DNA of 64,000 nt from the NCBI GenBank assembly GCA_036785705.1, contig JAWUZG010000018.1, positions 4,065,501-4,129,500 of the forward strand, in the 5' to 3' direction. The number at the start of each line of letters is the position of its first letter. The stretch's first letter is position 1. The notes under the pieces are model-generated. The model was not told where the DNA came from and made no database searches. It saw nothing but the letters and a program-made list of their open reading frames with translations. Position numbers and translations under genes: made by a program. Below, one piece after another: positions 15,511-25,497 of the stretch. Source of the stretch: Acanthornis magna. Its lineage: Eukaryota; Chordata; Aves; Passeriformes; Acanthizidae.

Positions 15511-15538
15511 TGCTCCGTGCTCCGTGTTCCGTGCTCCG
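15511..15538. repeat. Four tandem heptamers in the promoter island
   Basis: Four head-to-tail copies of TGCTCCG, the third reading TGTTCCG. A GC-rich microsatellite about 230 bp upstream of the inferred start region, and likely to vary in copy number between individuals. Confidence 0.8.
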
Positions 15539-15600
15539 CTCCCGGCCCGGTCCCGCCGCGGGGCCGCCCCCAGCCCCGTTCGAACGGCCGCCGCCAGCCC

Positions 15601-15612
15601 GCGCCTGCGCAT
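15601..15612 (+). promoter_or_regulatory. NRF1-like site
   Basis: GCGCCTGCGCAT closely matches the NRF1 half-site palindrome consensus (GCGCNTGCGC). It lies within the CpG island about 150 bp upstream of the likely start region. Motif match only. Confidence 0.5.
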
Positions 15613-15666
15613 TGCCCGCCCCGCCGGAGCCCAGGGCGAGGCGAGGCGGCTCGGGGAGACCAGCGA

Positions 15667-15686
15667 ACTACGCGCCCCGTCATGCC
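15667..15686 (+). promoter_or_regulatory. ZNF143/Staf-like site 1
   Basis: ACTACGCGCCCCGTCATGCC has the layout of the ZNF143/THAP11 element: an ACTAC core, a C-rich centre and CATGCC. The centre is diverged, so this is the weaker of the two sites. Confidence 0.4.
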
Positions 15687-15733
15687 CCGCGCGGCCCGCT
15701 CCCCATGGCCGGAGCGAGCGAACCGCTCACACG

Positions 15734-15752
15734 GCACGCCGGGAGCTGTAGT
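15734..15752 (-). promoter_or_regulatory. ZNF143/Staf-like site 2
   Basis: Read on the minus strand this is ACTACAGCTCCCGGCGTGC, a close match to the ZNF143/SBS consensus (ACTACAATTCCCAGCATGC). Position just upstream of the inferred start region fits the known preference of this factor for promoter-proximal sites. Confidence 0.65.
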
Positions 15753-15769
15753 CCTCCGGCGCGGGGTAT

Positions 15770-15946
15770 TGTCTCTCCCGTTTCTCTGTCCGGGAACCCG
15801 ACCGCCACCCCGCCGGGCGAGCGCGGTGACTGACAGCGCCGGGCAGCCAGTGGCCGCAGCGCCGTGCGGCCGAGCCCGGCGCCGTCTCCCCGGTGACCGG
15901 GACAGCCGCTGCCTCGGCGGAGTAGTCGGAGTCCCGGAGGACAGAG
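15770..15946 (+). other. RGS12: RGS12 exon 1, noncoding (5' end approximate)
   Basis: The right edge is a consensus splice donor, AGAG followed by GTGAGT at 15947. The left edge is an estimate, since the pyrimidine-rich CTCTCCCGTTTCTCTGTCC stretch near 15773 is a plausible start region. No in-frame link from this exon to the RGS12 reading frame is needed, because exon 2 carries its own ATG after 92 nt of leader. I therefore read exon 1 as 5' UTR. Confidence 0.6.
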
Positions 15947-18900
15947 GTGAGTGGGTCCGAGCGGGGCAGCGCCCACCGCAGCCCGCCCGGCTCTCCCATC
16001 CCCCTCACCGCCGAGCGCCCGGCCCGGGACCCCGCTGGGATGCGGCGGGAGGAGCGGGGACGGCAGATGGACGGCGGGAGGGGGGCGAGGGGGGAGGGGA
16101 GGGCGACGGCGGGGGCCGAGGGGAGGGAGCGGAGACGGGAGCCCCCGGCCGCCCCTCTGCGCGCCCCTCGGGCTGCGGCGCTGCCCGCGACCCCCGGCGC
16201 GCAGCGCGGAGGGGGCGGCGGGTCCGCCCGCGGGGGGGTCGCGGGCGCTCCGTGCCCTCCCGTCTTTTACCGCTTGATTTTTCAAACCGTGCCTGCGGGC
16301 TCAGGTGCCGCTTCTCCCCTCCCCGCAGCTCCACCCCCCGGGAAGCGGCTGCCCCGGGAGCCGGGCAGTTAATGGGTAACCCCGCGGGGCGCCGCTCCGG
16401 CCGCGGACCCGCCGCACGCCCCTCCGCTCCGCCGCCCCCGGGTCGCCCCCGGAGCCCGCGGGATGTCCCCGCACCGGCCGAGGGCAGCGCCGGCAGCCTC
16501 CCCGGGAGCGGGGCAGCGGCAGCTCGGCCGTGCGAGCGGCTGTGCATTTATGCCCCGAGCCCGTCGTGCCCCTCCGGCTGCCCCGGCAGAGCGCCCCGAG
16601 CCCTCCCGGCTGTCCCTGAGCCTCTCCCGCGCGGGTGTCGCTGCTGCCGCCCCAAGTGCCGCCCTTCTGCGCGGCGTCCCAGCAGTTCTGGAACGAATTT
16701 GCAAGAAAAGAAGGGGGGGGGCAATGCCAAACTGCCAACAAAACCTTTTTCCCTTCTTAAATACAGCAAATAAATTAGTGTGAATTGTAGACGCATGACT
16801 GTCTGTACAATAGCTTCAGAAAACTTTGTCTTTACTCGCATGGATCTTGTCAGACAAAACAGCAAATGCCTTATTTGTGTTCCTTACTCTTCGTACCCTG
16901 TTTTCAGTAGGAGAAGAGTTTTTATTAACTACTTTTTAGCCTGCTGTTACTAATTACGGTCGGTATTTTTTGTATAATCACAGTAGGTACACCTAAAGGA
17001 AACATAATGGTGTGTCTTGCCAATTGTGAAATGCTGATGAGACTTTTTAATAAAATATTGTCCTGCCCAAGTTCTCAAGCAACTGGTAGCAGTCGTCTAC
17101 AGGTTGTGCTGTTACATTTCTTGTGTAACTTGTCTATAAACATGTAACACATTTGAATAATTAGTGGAATTCAAATGTTATAACTTCATTTGGGCTTTGT
17201 AGGTACTTGGCATCAGTTCTGCCTTAACAACTGGCATCCGTGCTGAAGAGTCTTTTGCATTACTTCAAGACCTGTGTGAGGGATGAGGGAATAGTCTCTT
17301 TCCTCTATGCACTTCCACTTCGCATACTTTATCCTCTTACAGTCCCACTATTGAAAACCAAAATGAAGCCAGACAGTTCTCTGCTGTGTCTCTGCACATT
17401 AACATGGATCCTGTAGTGCTGAGTACCAGCTTATTTCCAGAGGCTTTTTGAAAGAAGGTGGTGGTCAGTCATGTACTGTCAAACTTCACAGGTGCCCTCT
17501 CTGCCCTCTGTAACTGTTAAGTTACAGTTTAACATAGGCTGTAGCAGGAGTGTGCCTCCCGCTTCTGTTCTTTTTGTTGCTATGAGATAACAAGAGCAGA
17601 AGCAGGAAACAAACCACCTCTCTCCCCTGAAAGTAAGCAAATACATGTTATTTTCTTTGGAGTAGAGGTTTTGAAAATGACACGAAAAGCTCGCATGGAT
17701 ATGTAAAAACATTACATACAGAAATACAGTGTTTGTGGGATACAGAACAATTCAACTGTAACTGGTATTTTTGGTGGTTTATACCCCATAAATAATTGGT
17801 TCAAATGGTAGACCAGAATGTGTGCTGGCAGAAAACTTGAATGTTTTGTTTTGTTTTGCAGTTCTGTGTCAAAGCTGATGTGTATGGACAAATTATGTTG
17901 TTTCACATACTTGAACAACTCTTAATGTGTATATATTAGTGTTTTTGCCTGAAATGTTCTGTGAAATATTTTGCAGTTATAAAGCTACAAAGCTTTGTAT
18001 CAGTGCAAGTACAATTATGTTTTTGTTTCACTGGATATGCTACATAAATTTACCACAGGAAAAGGATATTCAGACATGATTGCTTTGGAACTGTGGAAGT
18101 TTGTGCCACTTCTGTGCCATATGTGTTTAGCTCCATGTTTCAAATGGAGCCAAAGAAATTAGAAGAAAAGTTCACAATTAGATAACTTGATATTTTAGTT
18201 TTGAACTAGTCTGTTAACAGTTTGACAATCAGCTAATTTCTGCTTATGAAAAACACTTTTTTCATAATTTTTCCATTTGCCTGTCATGCCACTGTTGCAA
18301 TAAAACATAGTTGGATGCTGAGGGTTCTTGCAGAACAGATACATTTGTCCATTGTCTTGAAGTTTCCTAGATAAATTTTGTGAGCTGTTGTTTATCATGG
18401 GTGTAATTAGCATGAAAATTGCACAGTAATGTTCAGATACTGAGGGAGAGAAGAGGTGACTGTTCTAGTGAAGTTATACAGTTCTCCATTGGTTGGTATT
18501 TTTTTGTTTGTTTTGGTTTTTTAGTGTATAGACACAATAATAGCAAAAACCCTTTAATGTTGAATTATTTCCTAAGTTTACACCTACAAAACTACACAAA
18601 TATATTAATAGCTGAAAGTCTTCACGCCTCTGGAACATCATTATTAGAGGAAAGTAACATGTTAGCAGCCTGCTGTTTTGTTTTTATAATTGTCAGGTCT
18701 TTGAATGACACTTCATTTTCAGTGGTTATCATCTAAAATAAGTGCTTGATGTGTAAGGGTCATAGGTTAGGAAGGCAAGTAGGTAAACTGATTTGTGAAT
18801 AGAGTTAAAAGGAAAACCTCTCTTGGCAAATGTGGAATTGTGAGGTAAGGCAGCATTGGGGTTTGCCTCTTCCCAAGAGCAGCCTAACTACCTTTTCACT

Positions 18901-21631
18901 GTGGTTTTTTTATAGTTGAAACCAGGCATTTAGGGTATTTTTTATAGATTAGAGAGATATCTGGAAAAATTTGTTTTACTTATCAGCCACTTCAACATTA
19001 CAATATAGAATCTTAAGTTTTTAAGTAACAACTGCTTTTTATTATATTTTAAAAAAGAGTTTATTTATAATCTCATACTCTGCTAATTGTTTCCTTTCCT
19101 CTTGCAGGCTAGTAGCACAGTTTTAGGTGCCAGATACTACAGGGCTTTATGTCGGCCAGGTTAACAGCACGGTTTTGGAGGGTACCCAGGGGTCACATTA
19201 GGCTATTCTCCAGACAGCTGAGAACAGAAATATTCACTATAAGGCACTATATATACATATTGAAATGTGTATATATTCATGCTCCTAGATAGCAGGTTTT
19301 TATTTACCGTTGAGCATTTTTTAGGTTTTTTTTTTTTTTTTTTTTTGGTTGTTGTTGTAGAACTATATTTTGAAATATTTAATGATTATTCTCAAAAGAT
19401 ACCAGACCTAATTAGAGACAGCTGAATGCACAGTGGAGCCTTGGTTCCCAAGTTTAGCACCATCAGGAAAGGGTTAAACTGTGTTTAAGGTATAAGACTA
19501 TGGATGAAAGTTGATGGGAGTTTCTCACAGCAATGTGAGAGCTAAGTGTGGTTAAATGTTTGCAAAGCACTTCTTCTGTTGTGATTTCCATTCAAAGGTT
19601 AAGTGTGAAGTTTCATTACTTCTTAAAGCCAGGTTTGGGTTTTTTGGTCTCAAATTATAGGAAAAGTATCATTAATGAAGCTGGATAATTGCTATATTAA
19701 AACAATTTGCAAAAACCATACTACGGTGAATAGTCACAGCTACACCACAGAGACATAAAAACCTGATGTCCCTTTGTTAAAAAAATAAAAACTGACCCCC
19801 TAGAAGTAAAACCAGCTGGATGTCTTCTGGTATCTTGAAGGCTGTCCCATTTTGGGTTTGGAAGGCTCCTATGGGAATTACATCCTTCAGTTGAATATTT
19901 AGCAGAATATTTGAGAAAAAACAGTGGTTTCTTAAATGTGGTAATCAATGAGCTCGTATGTAGTTAAGCCATTAAGACTATCATCTTAAATTGTATTTTA
20001 GTTTTGGTTTGGTTTTTAATTCACAAAACTTTTGAAGTAATTGCTTTGTTTGTTCTAACCCAGGCAGAAATACTGTGAAAGTAGTGTGCTGTGGATTAAA
20101 TCACGTTCTGTGTGTGGGGTTTTTGTTATTTCTGTAGCTGAGAGCAGTGTCAGTAGGATTTCTTGGCCATTTTTCTTCCATGCAAGTAGTGGGTGGGACA
20201 CTACTAATTTAGCACTTTAGATAATGATAAAGAAATGTGTTGTCTCTGTGTGTATATATATTTATGTCTTTACGTGAATGTATTTATCTAAAATGTTGCC
20301 TGCATTTGCCCACATATATAAGATACTTTCAAGTACCTTACACACTTTAGTATGTTACAATGTGACTGAATTAAGAATAAACCTGTGGACCAACTCAGAG
20401 TAATTATCGTCAGATTAGTTCTCACTTGCTCAGATGAAGTTTATTGAAATTTTATGAAGCTATAGTACCATGGTTGTTTCTGTCAGTCATCCTCCAGACC
20501 TATGGATGTGAGGGTTTATATCATGCAACAAGGGGATAATTTCAAAATTGAACAAGTTGTCATTTCTTTTATTTGTGTTAGACATTTTTATGCATTTTAA
20601 CTTGCTAAATGGGGGAAACCTCTCTAAAACAATGGAATTTGCCCAAGTATATTTAGAACAAGACATCCAGACTTCAGTGCCGACACCAAAATGCAGTGAA
20701 ATCTACTATTTCTTGCTGTTCATATAAATCTGTTATATATTAATTGTAAAGTCATGACTAGATTAATACTGGCAGCATGTGGAGTTCCTTCTTTCTCACT
20801 TTTTTTTTTTTATTTTTTAAAAATTTTTTAGCTAAACTAAAACACATGGATGTTGGAATGATGGTCTGAAATGCATTTTTACAGTGTTTGCTATCTGACA
20901 AATTGTTTTGACTAGATTAGTTGATGGGTGTAACAGTAGAATTGATCTTGGATCCCTTTGGTCTGATACGTGACTGAATGCCCATTTGTCATTGCATATG
21001 TAAGTGAAATGTCTGTAAGGATGCTGAAGTTTGAGATACTTATTTTAAGCTGCCTTTACAGTCAGTGGAGAGATACAGGCAGCTCTGGGGGTAATTAATC
21101 TGTTTTACATGATACATGTGGTACCTGTTTCTGTACACTGACAGTAAAGGGGGTGAGGTGTAGCTGAGTAGATGGGCACAGGCTCTCATTTTTGTGTTGC
21201 TGGGAAAGGATGGATGAGCTTCATCGCGGAATTTCTCCGTGCTCAAAAGGCAGTGGTGGTGCTGTGGTGCAGAGAGCCAGAAGGTCACTGAATTGTAGGT
21301 AACGTGGGGGAGTTGGGGAAGGCATAACATGGTCAGTATAAAAAACACTGACTGTACATCAAAAGACTTAGATTCTGTTCTTTGCCGATTATGTCACACT
21401 GTCATTTTGGACAGCCACTTTATTTGCATTTGCAACTCCTTTCTTATCAATAAAATTAAGACTGTGGTACCTGTTCTTTGCAAGCTGTTTTGAGTGTTTT
21501 ATTAATTCTCTGGCCATAGTTTTTGGTAGAGTTCACCAGCAAATTTTCTGAACAGTAAAGGGAATAGTGAGTACTAAAAAACCTGAAATACGATGAGAAT
21601 TAAAATGTCTTTTTTTCCTTTCTTTCTTTAG
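15947..21631 (+). other. RGS12: RGS12 intron 1
   Basis: From the donor at 15947 to the acceptor at 21630-21631 (pyrimidine tract TTTTTTTCCTTTCTTTCTTTAG). The first 760 bp remain in the CpG island and the rest is AT-rich. A T-rich run lies at 19326-19346. A good acceptor-like CCTTTCCTCTTGCAG ends at 19107 but has no convincing donor after it. No other gene is seen. Confidence 0.7.
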
Positions 21632-21723
21632 ATCTTCATCAGATGAAGGAGTGATACTCTTGAAACATGACAAAAAACTGGACTAAATAAAAGTTTTCCT
21701 ATTTCAGGAAAAAAAAATCCAAA
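21632..21723 (+). other. RGS12: RGS12 exon 2, 5' UTR part with two uORFs
   Basis: Ninety-two nucleotides of leader between the acceptor and the RGS12 ATG. It contains two complete upstream ORFs: 21643-21654 (ATG plus two codons plus TGA) and 21667-21690 (seven codons, MTKNWTK, then TAA). Both end before the main start at 21724. They could reduce initiation at the main ATG or make it stress-responsive; this is inference. Confidence 0.65.
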
Positions 21724-23580
21724 ATGTACAGGCCAGGAGAAACGGCCAAGCGTCGACTCAACATGCATGCTCCTCCACGGATAAGAAGTGTGGAAGTTGC
21801 TCGGGGAAGAGCAGGTTATGGTTTTACTCTTTCTGGACAGGCTCCTTGTGTTCTCAGTTGTGTGATGAAAGGAAGCCCTGCAGATTATGTTGGACTTAAA
21901 GCAGGGGATCAGATATTTGCGGTTAATGAAATCAATGTGAAAAAAGCCTCTCATGAAGATGTAGTGAAACTTATAGGGAAATGTTCTGGAGTCCTGCACA
22001 TGGTTATTGCTGAAGGGATTAGTCATATAGATTCATGTTCAAGCGATGAAGAAGTTGGTTTTTATGATGGGAAGGGGTGGCTGAAACCCAAACCTGACTC
22101 TAAAGCTCTGGGTATAAACAGAGCAGAGAAAGTTGTTGAAGAAATGCAGTCTGGTGGCATTTTCAACATGATCTTTGAGAATCCTGCTCTTTGTGCTGGT
22201 AACTCAGATAATTCTGCACCAAAACAAAGGTCATTTTCAGTTTCTGCTGCTATTAAATATGAAACTGGCAATGAAAGTGTAAGCAATCCAAACCTACTGT
22301 CAAAGGAAGAAATAGCCAAAGCTCTGAATGATGATTCAGTTTTTAGAATTGGACTGGAGAGTGCAGAAGACTTTGAGTTAGATGCAAGCATTTTGAATGT
22401 TGCCATGATTGTAGGTTACCTAGGCTCAATTGAACTTCCTTCAACAACCTCGAATTTGGAAACAGAGAGTTTGCAGGCCATTCGTGGCTGCATGAGACGC
22501 CTGCGGGCAGAGCAAAAAATCCATTCGCTGGTGATGATGAAGATAATGCATGACTGTATTCAGCTCTGCAGTGACAAATCGGGTGTCGTGGCCGAATATC
22601 CTGCAGAGAAACTGGCATTCAGTGCTGTTTGCCCGGATGATAGAAGATTCTTTGGACTAGTTACAATGCAGACAAATGATGATGCGAGCTTGGCTCAGGA
22701 AGATGAAGGGGTCCTAAGGACATCCTGCCATGTTTTTATGGTGGATCCTGAGTTATTTCATCATAAAATTCACCAGGGTATAGCTAGACGTTTTGGACTG
22801 GAATGTACAGCAGATCCAGACACAAATGGCTGTCTGGAGTTTCCAACATCATCTCTGCCTGTCCTGCAGTTTATTTCTGTCCTGTACAGGGATATGGGGG
22901 AACTGATCGAGGGAATGCGTGCGAGGGCTTTCCTTGATGGTGATGCAGATGCTCATCAAAATAATAGTACAAGCAGTAACAGCGATAGCGGAATTGGGAA
23001 TTTCAACCAAGAAGAAAAGAATAATAGAGTTCTGGTGGTTGATTTAGGGACCAATCCAAGTAAACACATTCCTAGCAGCATATGGGAAAATCCAGTAGGA
23101 AGGGGACAAAATCAGCCTGCTTCCCATTGGAATGGCTTCTGTCATGAGCAAGAGGGAAACATCCCTTTAGAAGTGATTCAGAATGATAAGTCCCAAAATG
23201 TAAGCAAACACTTGAGCCCTTCTGCTCGGATTGAAGTTCCATTGGTTTCCTCCCGAAATTCAGTACCCCCATCAAAGAAAAACACTGCAGGCATGGGCAA
23301 TCAGAGGTGGTTGCCTGTGCATGTTTTACAGGAGTGGCAGCACGGAAATGCCAGCGACCAGGAGTCCTACACTGACTCTACGGACGGCTGGTCAAGTGTG
23401 AACTGTGGGACCCTTCCCCCACCAATGAGCAAGATTCCAGCTGACAGATACAGAGTCGATGGCAGCTTTGGTCAGCCGCAGCTAAAATCTCACAAAAATG
23501 AATGGTCCAAGAAGATGTTTTACATTCAGAACAAATTTGGCCATCCGCACAGTATCAGGAAATCTAAAGAGGATAAAAAG
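21724..23580 (+). CDS. RGS12: RGS12 exon 2, N-terminal 619 codons (PDZ and PTB domains)
   Basis: Regulator of G-protein signalling 12, a scaffold and GTPase-activating protein for Gi/o alpha subunits. The large first coding exon runs in one frame from the ATG to a consensus donor (AAAAAG followed by GTAAGA) at 23581, ending in phase 0. Residues about 19-98 form the PDZ domain, with the carboxylate-binding loop GYGF at 31-34 and the signature RSVEVARGRAGYGFTLSGQA at 21-40. Residues about 225-345 form the PTB domain (IVGYLGSIELPS, then CPDDRRFFGLVTMQ), which in mammals binds tyrosine-phosphorylated N-type calcium channel. A serine-rich linker (SNSDSGIGN) and a region of unknown fold follow. The ATG has A at -3 and no earlier in-frame start. 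The open frame continues into the intron to a stop at 23776-23778, but that extension is not RGS12-like. The RGS, Ras-binding and GoLoco parts lie beyond the window. Confidence 0.97.
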
Positions 23581-24526
23581 GTAAGAATATGTTGGTATTG
23601 GTTCTTAACAGTATCAAAAAATCCCCCACCCAAACCCAACTGCCTATGGTACTTTTACGCCATAATATTTGCTTATGGAAATTTAAATGTGCATTATATA
23701 ATTTACAAAATTTCAGATGAAGAAAATAATAAGTTTCTCTCTCGTTTGCAGAGGCATTGCATATTCCAGTTTAATTGAGTGCAGCTCTGGAATTGTACTT
23801 CTGCTGGAAGTGTTGTCTGTTAGGGCTTTCTCACTTTTCTTCTTGTCTCTTCATTGTTTCCAAATGTTGCAGTGGCGCTGTAATGAAAAGGAGGCATGAC
23901 ATTTTAGCAGCCTCAGTTTTCTTCTGACTTTCAGCTGCAAAAGAATGGAAACAGTTTGCATCTTTAGTCTGGTTCCTTTTTGTAGAAGGCTGGCTTGCAA
24001 ATGTTATTTTAGTGGTATCTATTTTTACAGAGGTGTAGTCTAATCATTAGTCAAAAACCTGGATTATACACTTTTAACTGAATAAGACTATTTTATTACA
24101 AACTTCACTCCAGCGAACCTCTCAATACAAGTAGTGTTAAAAACACATAAAAAGCTAGTGGTAGTGGTAGGTCACAAATCTAACATTCTGCCAGTAATTC
24201 AACTTTCATTCCAAAACTACTCTTTCATCTACTTGTTTTGTCTACTGTTAGACAAAGTGAGGAGACTTAAAAAACAATAAAAGGTGTGGGAGGAGTACTC
24301 AGCATGATTACATGCCCTTTGTGACATACACACTTTGCTGTTAAGGGAACTGATCCCGGGGAAGTCTGTTGATAACTGGAATTCTGCTAAAGTGGAGGCC
24401 ATTGGTCTGATACTAAAAGAAGTAGTTGCAGTTTTGTATCTGAAATGTTTGCCGTCTGCAGGGAAAAACAGAATCTTATACTCCAAATTAGCCTTCAGGA
24501 AGCTTTGTCATTCCGTGCTTCTATTA

Positions 24527-24664
24527 GTGTTCAGCTTAACAATACACTAGTGTATAACTGAATATATAACTATGCTATATACTATGCTTTTTGTGTTGAA
24601 AAGAAAAAAAAAATAAACCAGCATGTATAATAATTATACACTAGTGTATTGTTAAGGTGAACAC
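24527..24664. repeat. Hairpin element with 31-bp inverted terminal repeats (MITE-like)
   Basis: The left arm 24527-24557 (starts GTGTTCAGCTTAAC) and right arm 24634-24664 are reverse complements at 30 of 31 positions, with a 76-nt AT-rich interior that includes an A-run. Each arm contains the palindrome TACACTAGTGTA. Size and design resemble a miniature inverted-repeat transposon. No clear target-site duplication was found, so a local template-switch origin is an alternative. Confidence 0.7.
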
Positions 24665-25345
24665 TGCTGCAGGCAGCAATGCTTTCCAGACCCACAATAA
24701 AATTAAATTTCAAGTGTTCTAAAATACAAGTTGATTCAGGCTTTCAAAAACCAAATAGAAGTTAGCCAAACAGAAACACTAAATTTGTAAACATTGCCCA
24801 CCCAAACCACCTAAGAGTCAATTCTGTCTGCAGCCCTGAAGTCCACATGCTTCATGATCTCCTTGCTGATGGACCAAGGAAAAGGCCTCTTTAAATGGTC
24901 CCAAGTGCTCTTTGGAAGCTGAACAAGCTGCACTGGATACTGCTAAAATTCCTTCAGTGTCTCTGTAATAAGTTTGTGTCTGCAGTGTTTTCTGTGATAG
25001 TAATATGGATTAGATTTTTTTCCAGAAACGTTTATTTCATGGAAGTCAAGATTATACTAATTAAAATCTCATAGAAAATTTTACACTTAAAGATGAAAGG
25101 TGTTCTATTTGTGGGTAAAGGGTAATAATATTTCACCTACTGTATCAGTCAGATCAGCATAAACCAACACTAAGTATCTCAATCTTTCCTTTTAAGTCTA
25201 TCTGATAATAAAATAGGCAATCTGTTCTTTGATTAATAACAAATTTTTTTGCAAGACACATTTAAAATGTTCCTACATGGCCTTAGCATTTAATCTCTTC
25301 ATTAAGGCTACAGAACCTCTTTTGCATTTTAATTTCATTTTTCAG

Positions 25346-25497
25346 TATTGAAAGCTGTTGAAAGTGGTGAGAAAAGCTCATACAGGTTATTTGGAGTAAT
25401 TCATAGAGATGAAGTTGTACAACGTTCTCCTCTTAAATCTGTAATGAAAATAGTCAGGGGATGTCTTACTGATGAATGTGCCTCTGTACTTCTTCAG
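25346..25497 (+). other. Candidate alternative exon (splice-bounded open segment)
   Basis: A 152-nt segment between a good acceptor (TTTCATTTTTCAG, ending 25345) and a donor (TTCAG followed by GTATCG, 25498). Read from its third base it is open for 50 codons (includes EKSSYRLFGVIHRDEVVQ) and ends in phase 0, compatible with RGS12 exon 3. Read in the frame set by RGS12 exon 2 it gives TAT TGA, an immediate stop. An internal ATG lies at 25444. It could be an alternative first or second exon for a short RGS12 form, a poison exon, or chance. I do not recognise the peptide. Confidence 0.3.

Larger units (their letters stand above)
15130..16710 (+). promoter_or_regulatory. RGS12: CpG island, inferred RGS12 promoter
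   Basis: Sharp change to very GC- and CpG-rich sequence over about 1.6 kb, the only large island in the window. It ends in AT-rich intron near 16710. It contains an NRF1-like site, two ZNF143-like sites and a consensus splice donor at 15947, all expected of a TATA-less housekeeping-type promoter. The next strong acceptor in the plus direction opens the RGS12 first coding exon at 21632. Long open frames across the island (for example 15445-16773 on plus and 15680-16285 on minus) are due to the scarcity of stop codons in GC-rich DNA. Transcription start is probably near 15755-15795, just after the ZNF143-like sites. Confidence 0.88.

Noticed and set aside
15680..16547. Minus-strand long open frames in the CpG island
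   Set aside because: Same GC-driven artefact; no recognised domain and no splice or poly(A) context.
15445..16773. 442-codon open frame in the CpG island
   Set aside because: Composition is proline/arginine/glycine-rich low complexity, competing long frames exist on both strands, and it crosses the splice donor at 15947. GC-rich DNA has few stop codons, so this is an artefact.
19108..19160. Extra noncoding RGS12 exon after the good acceptor ending at 19107
   Set aside because: No convincing donor follows within a normal exon length (only weak CAG-GTTAAC near 19155).
22062..22618. Minus-strand frames inside RGS12 exon 2
   Set aside because: Antisense shadows of a strongly conserved plus-strand coding exon.
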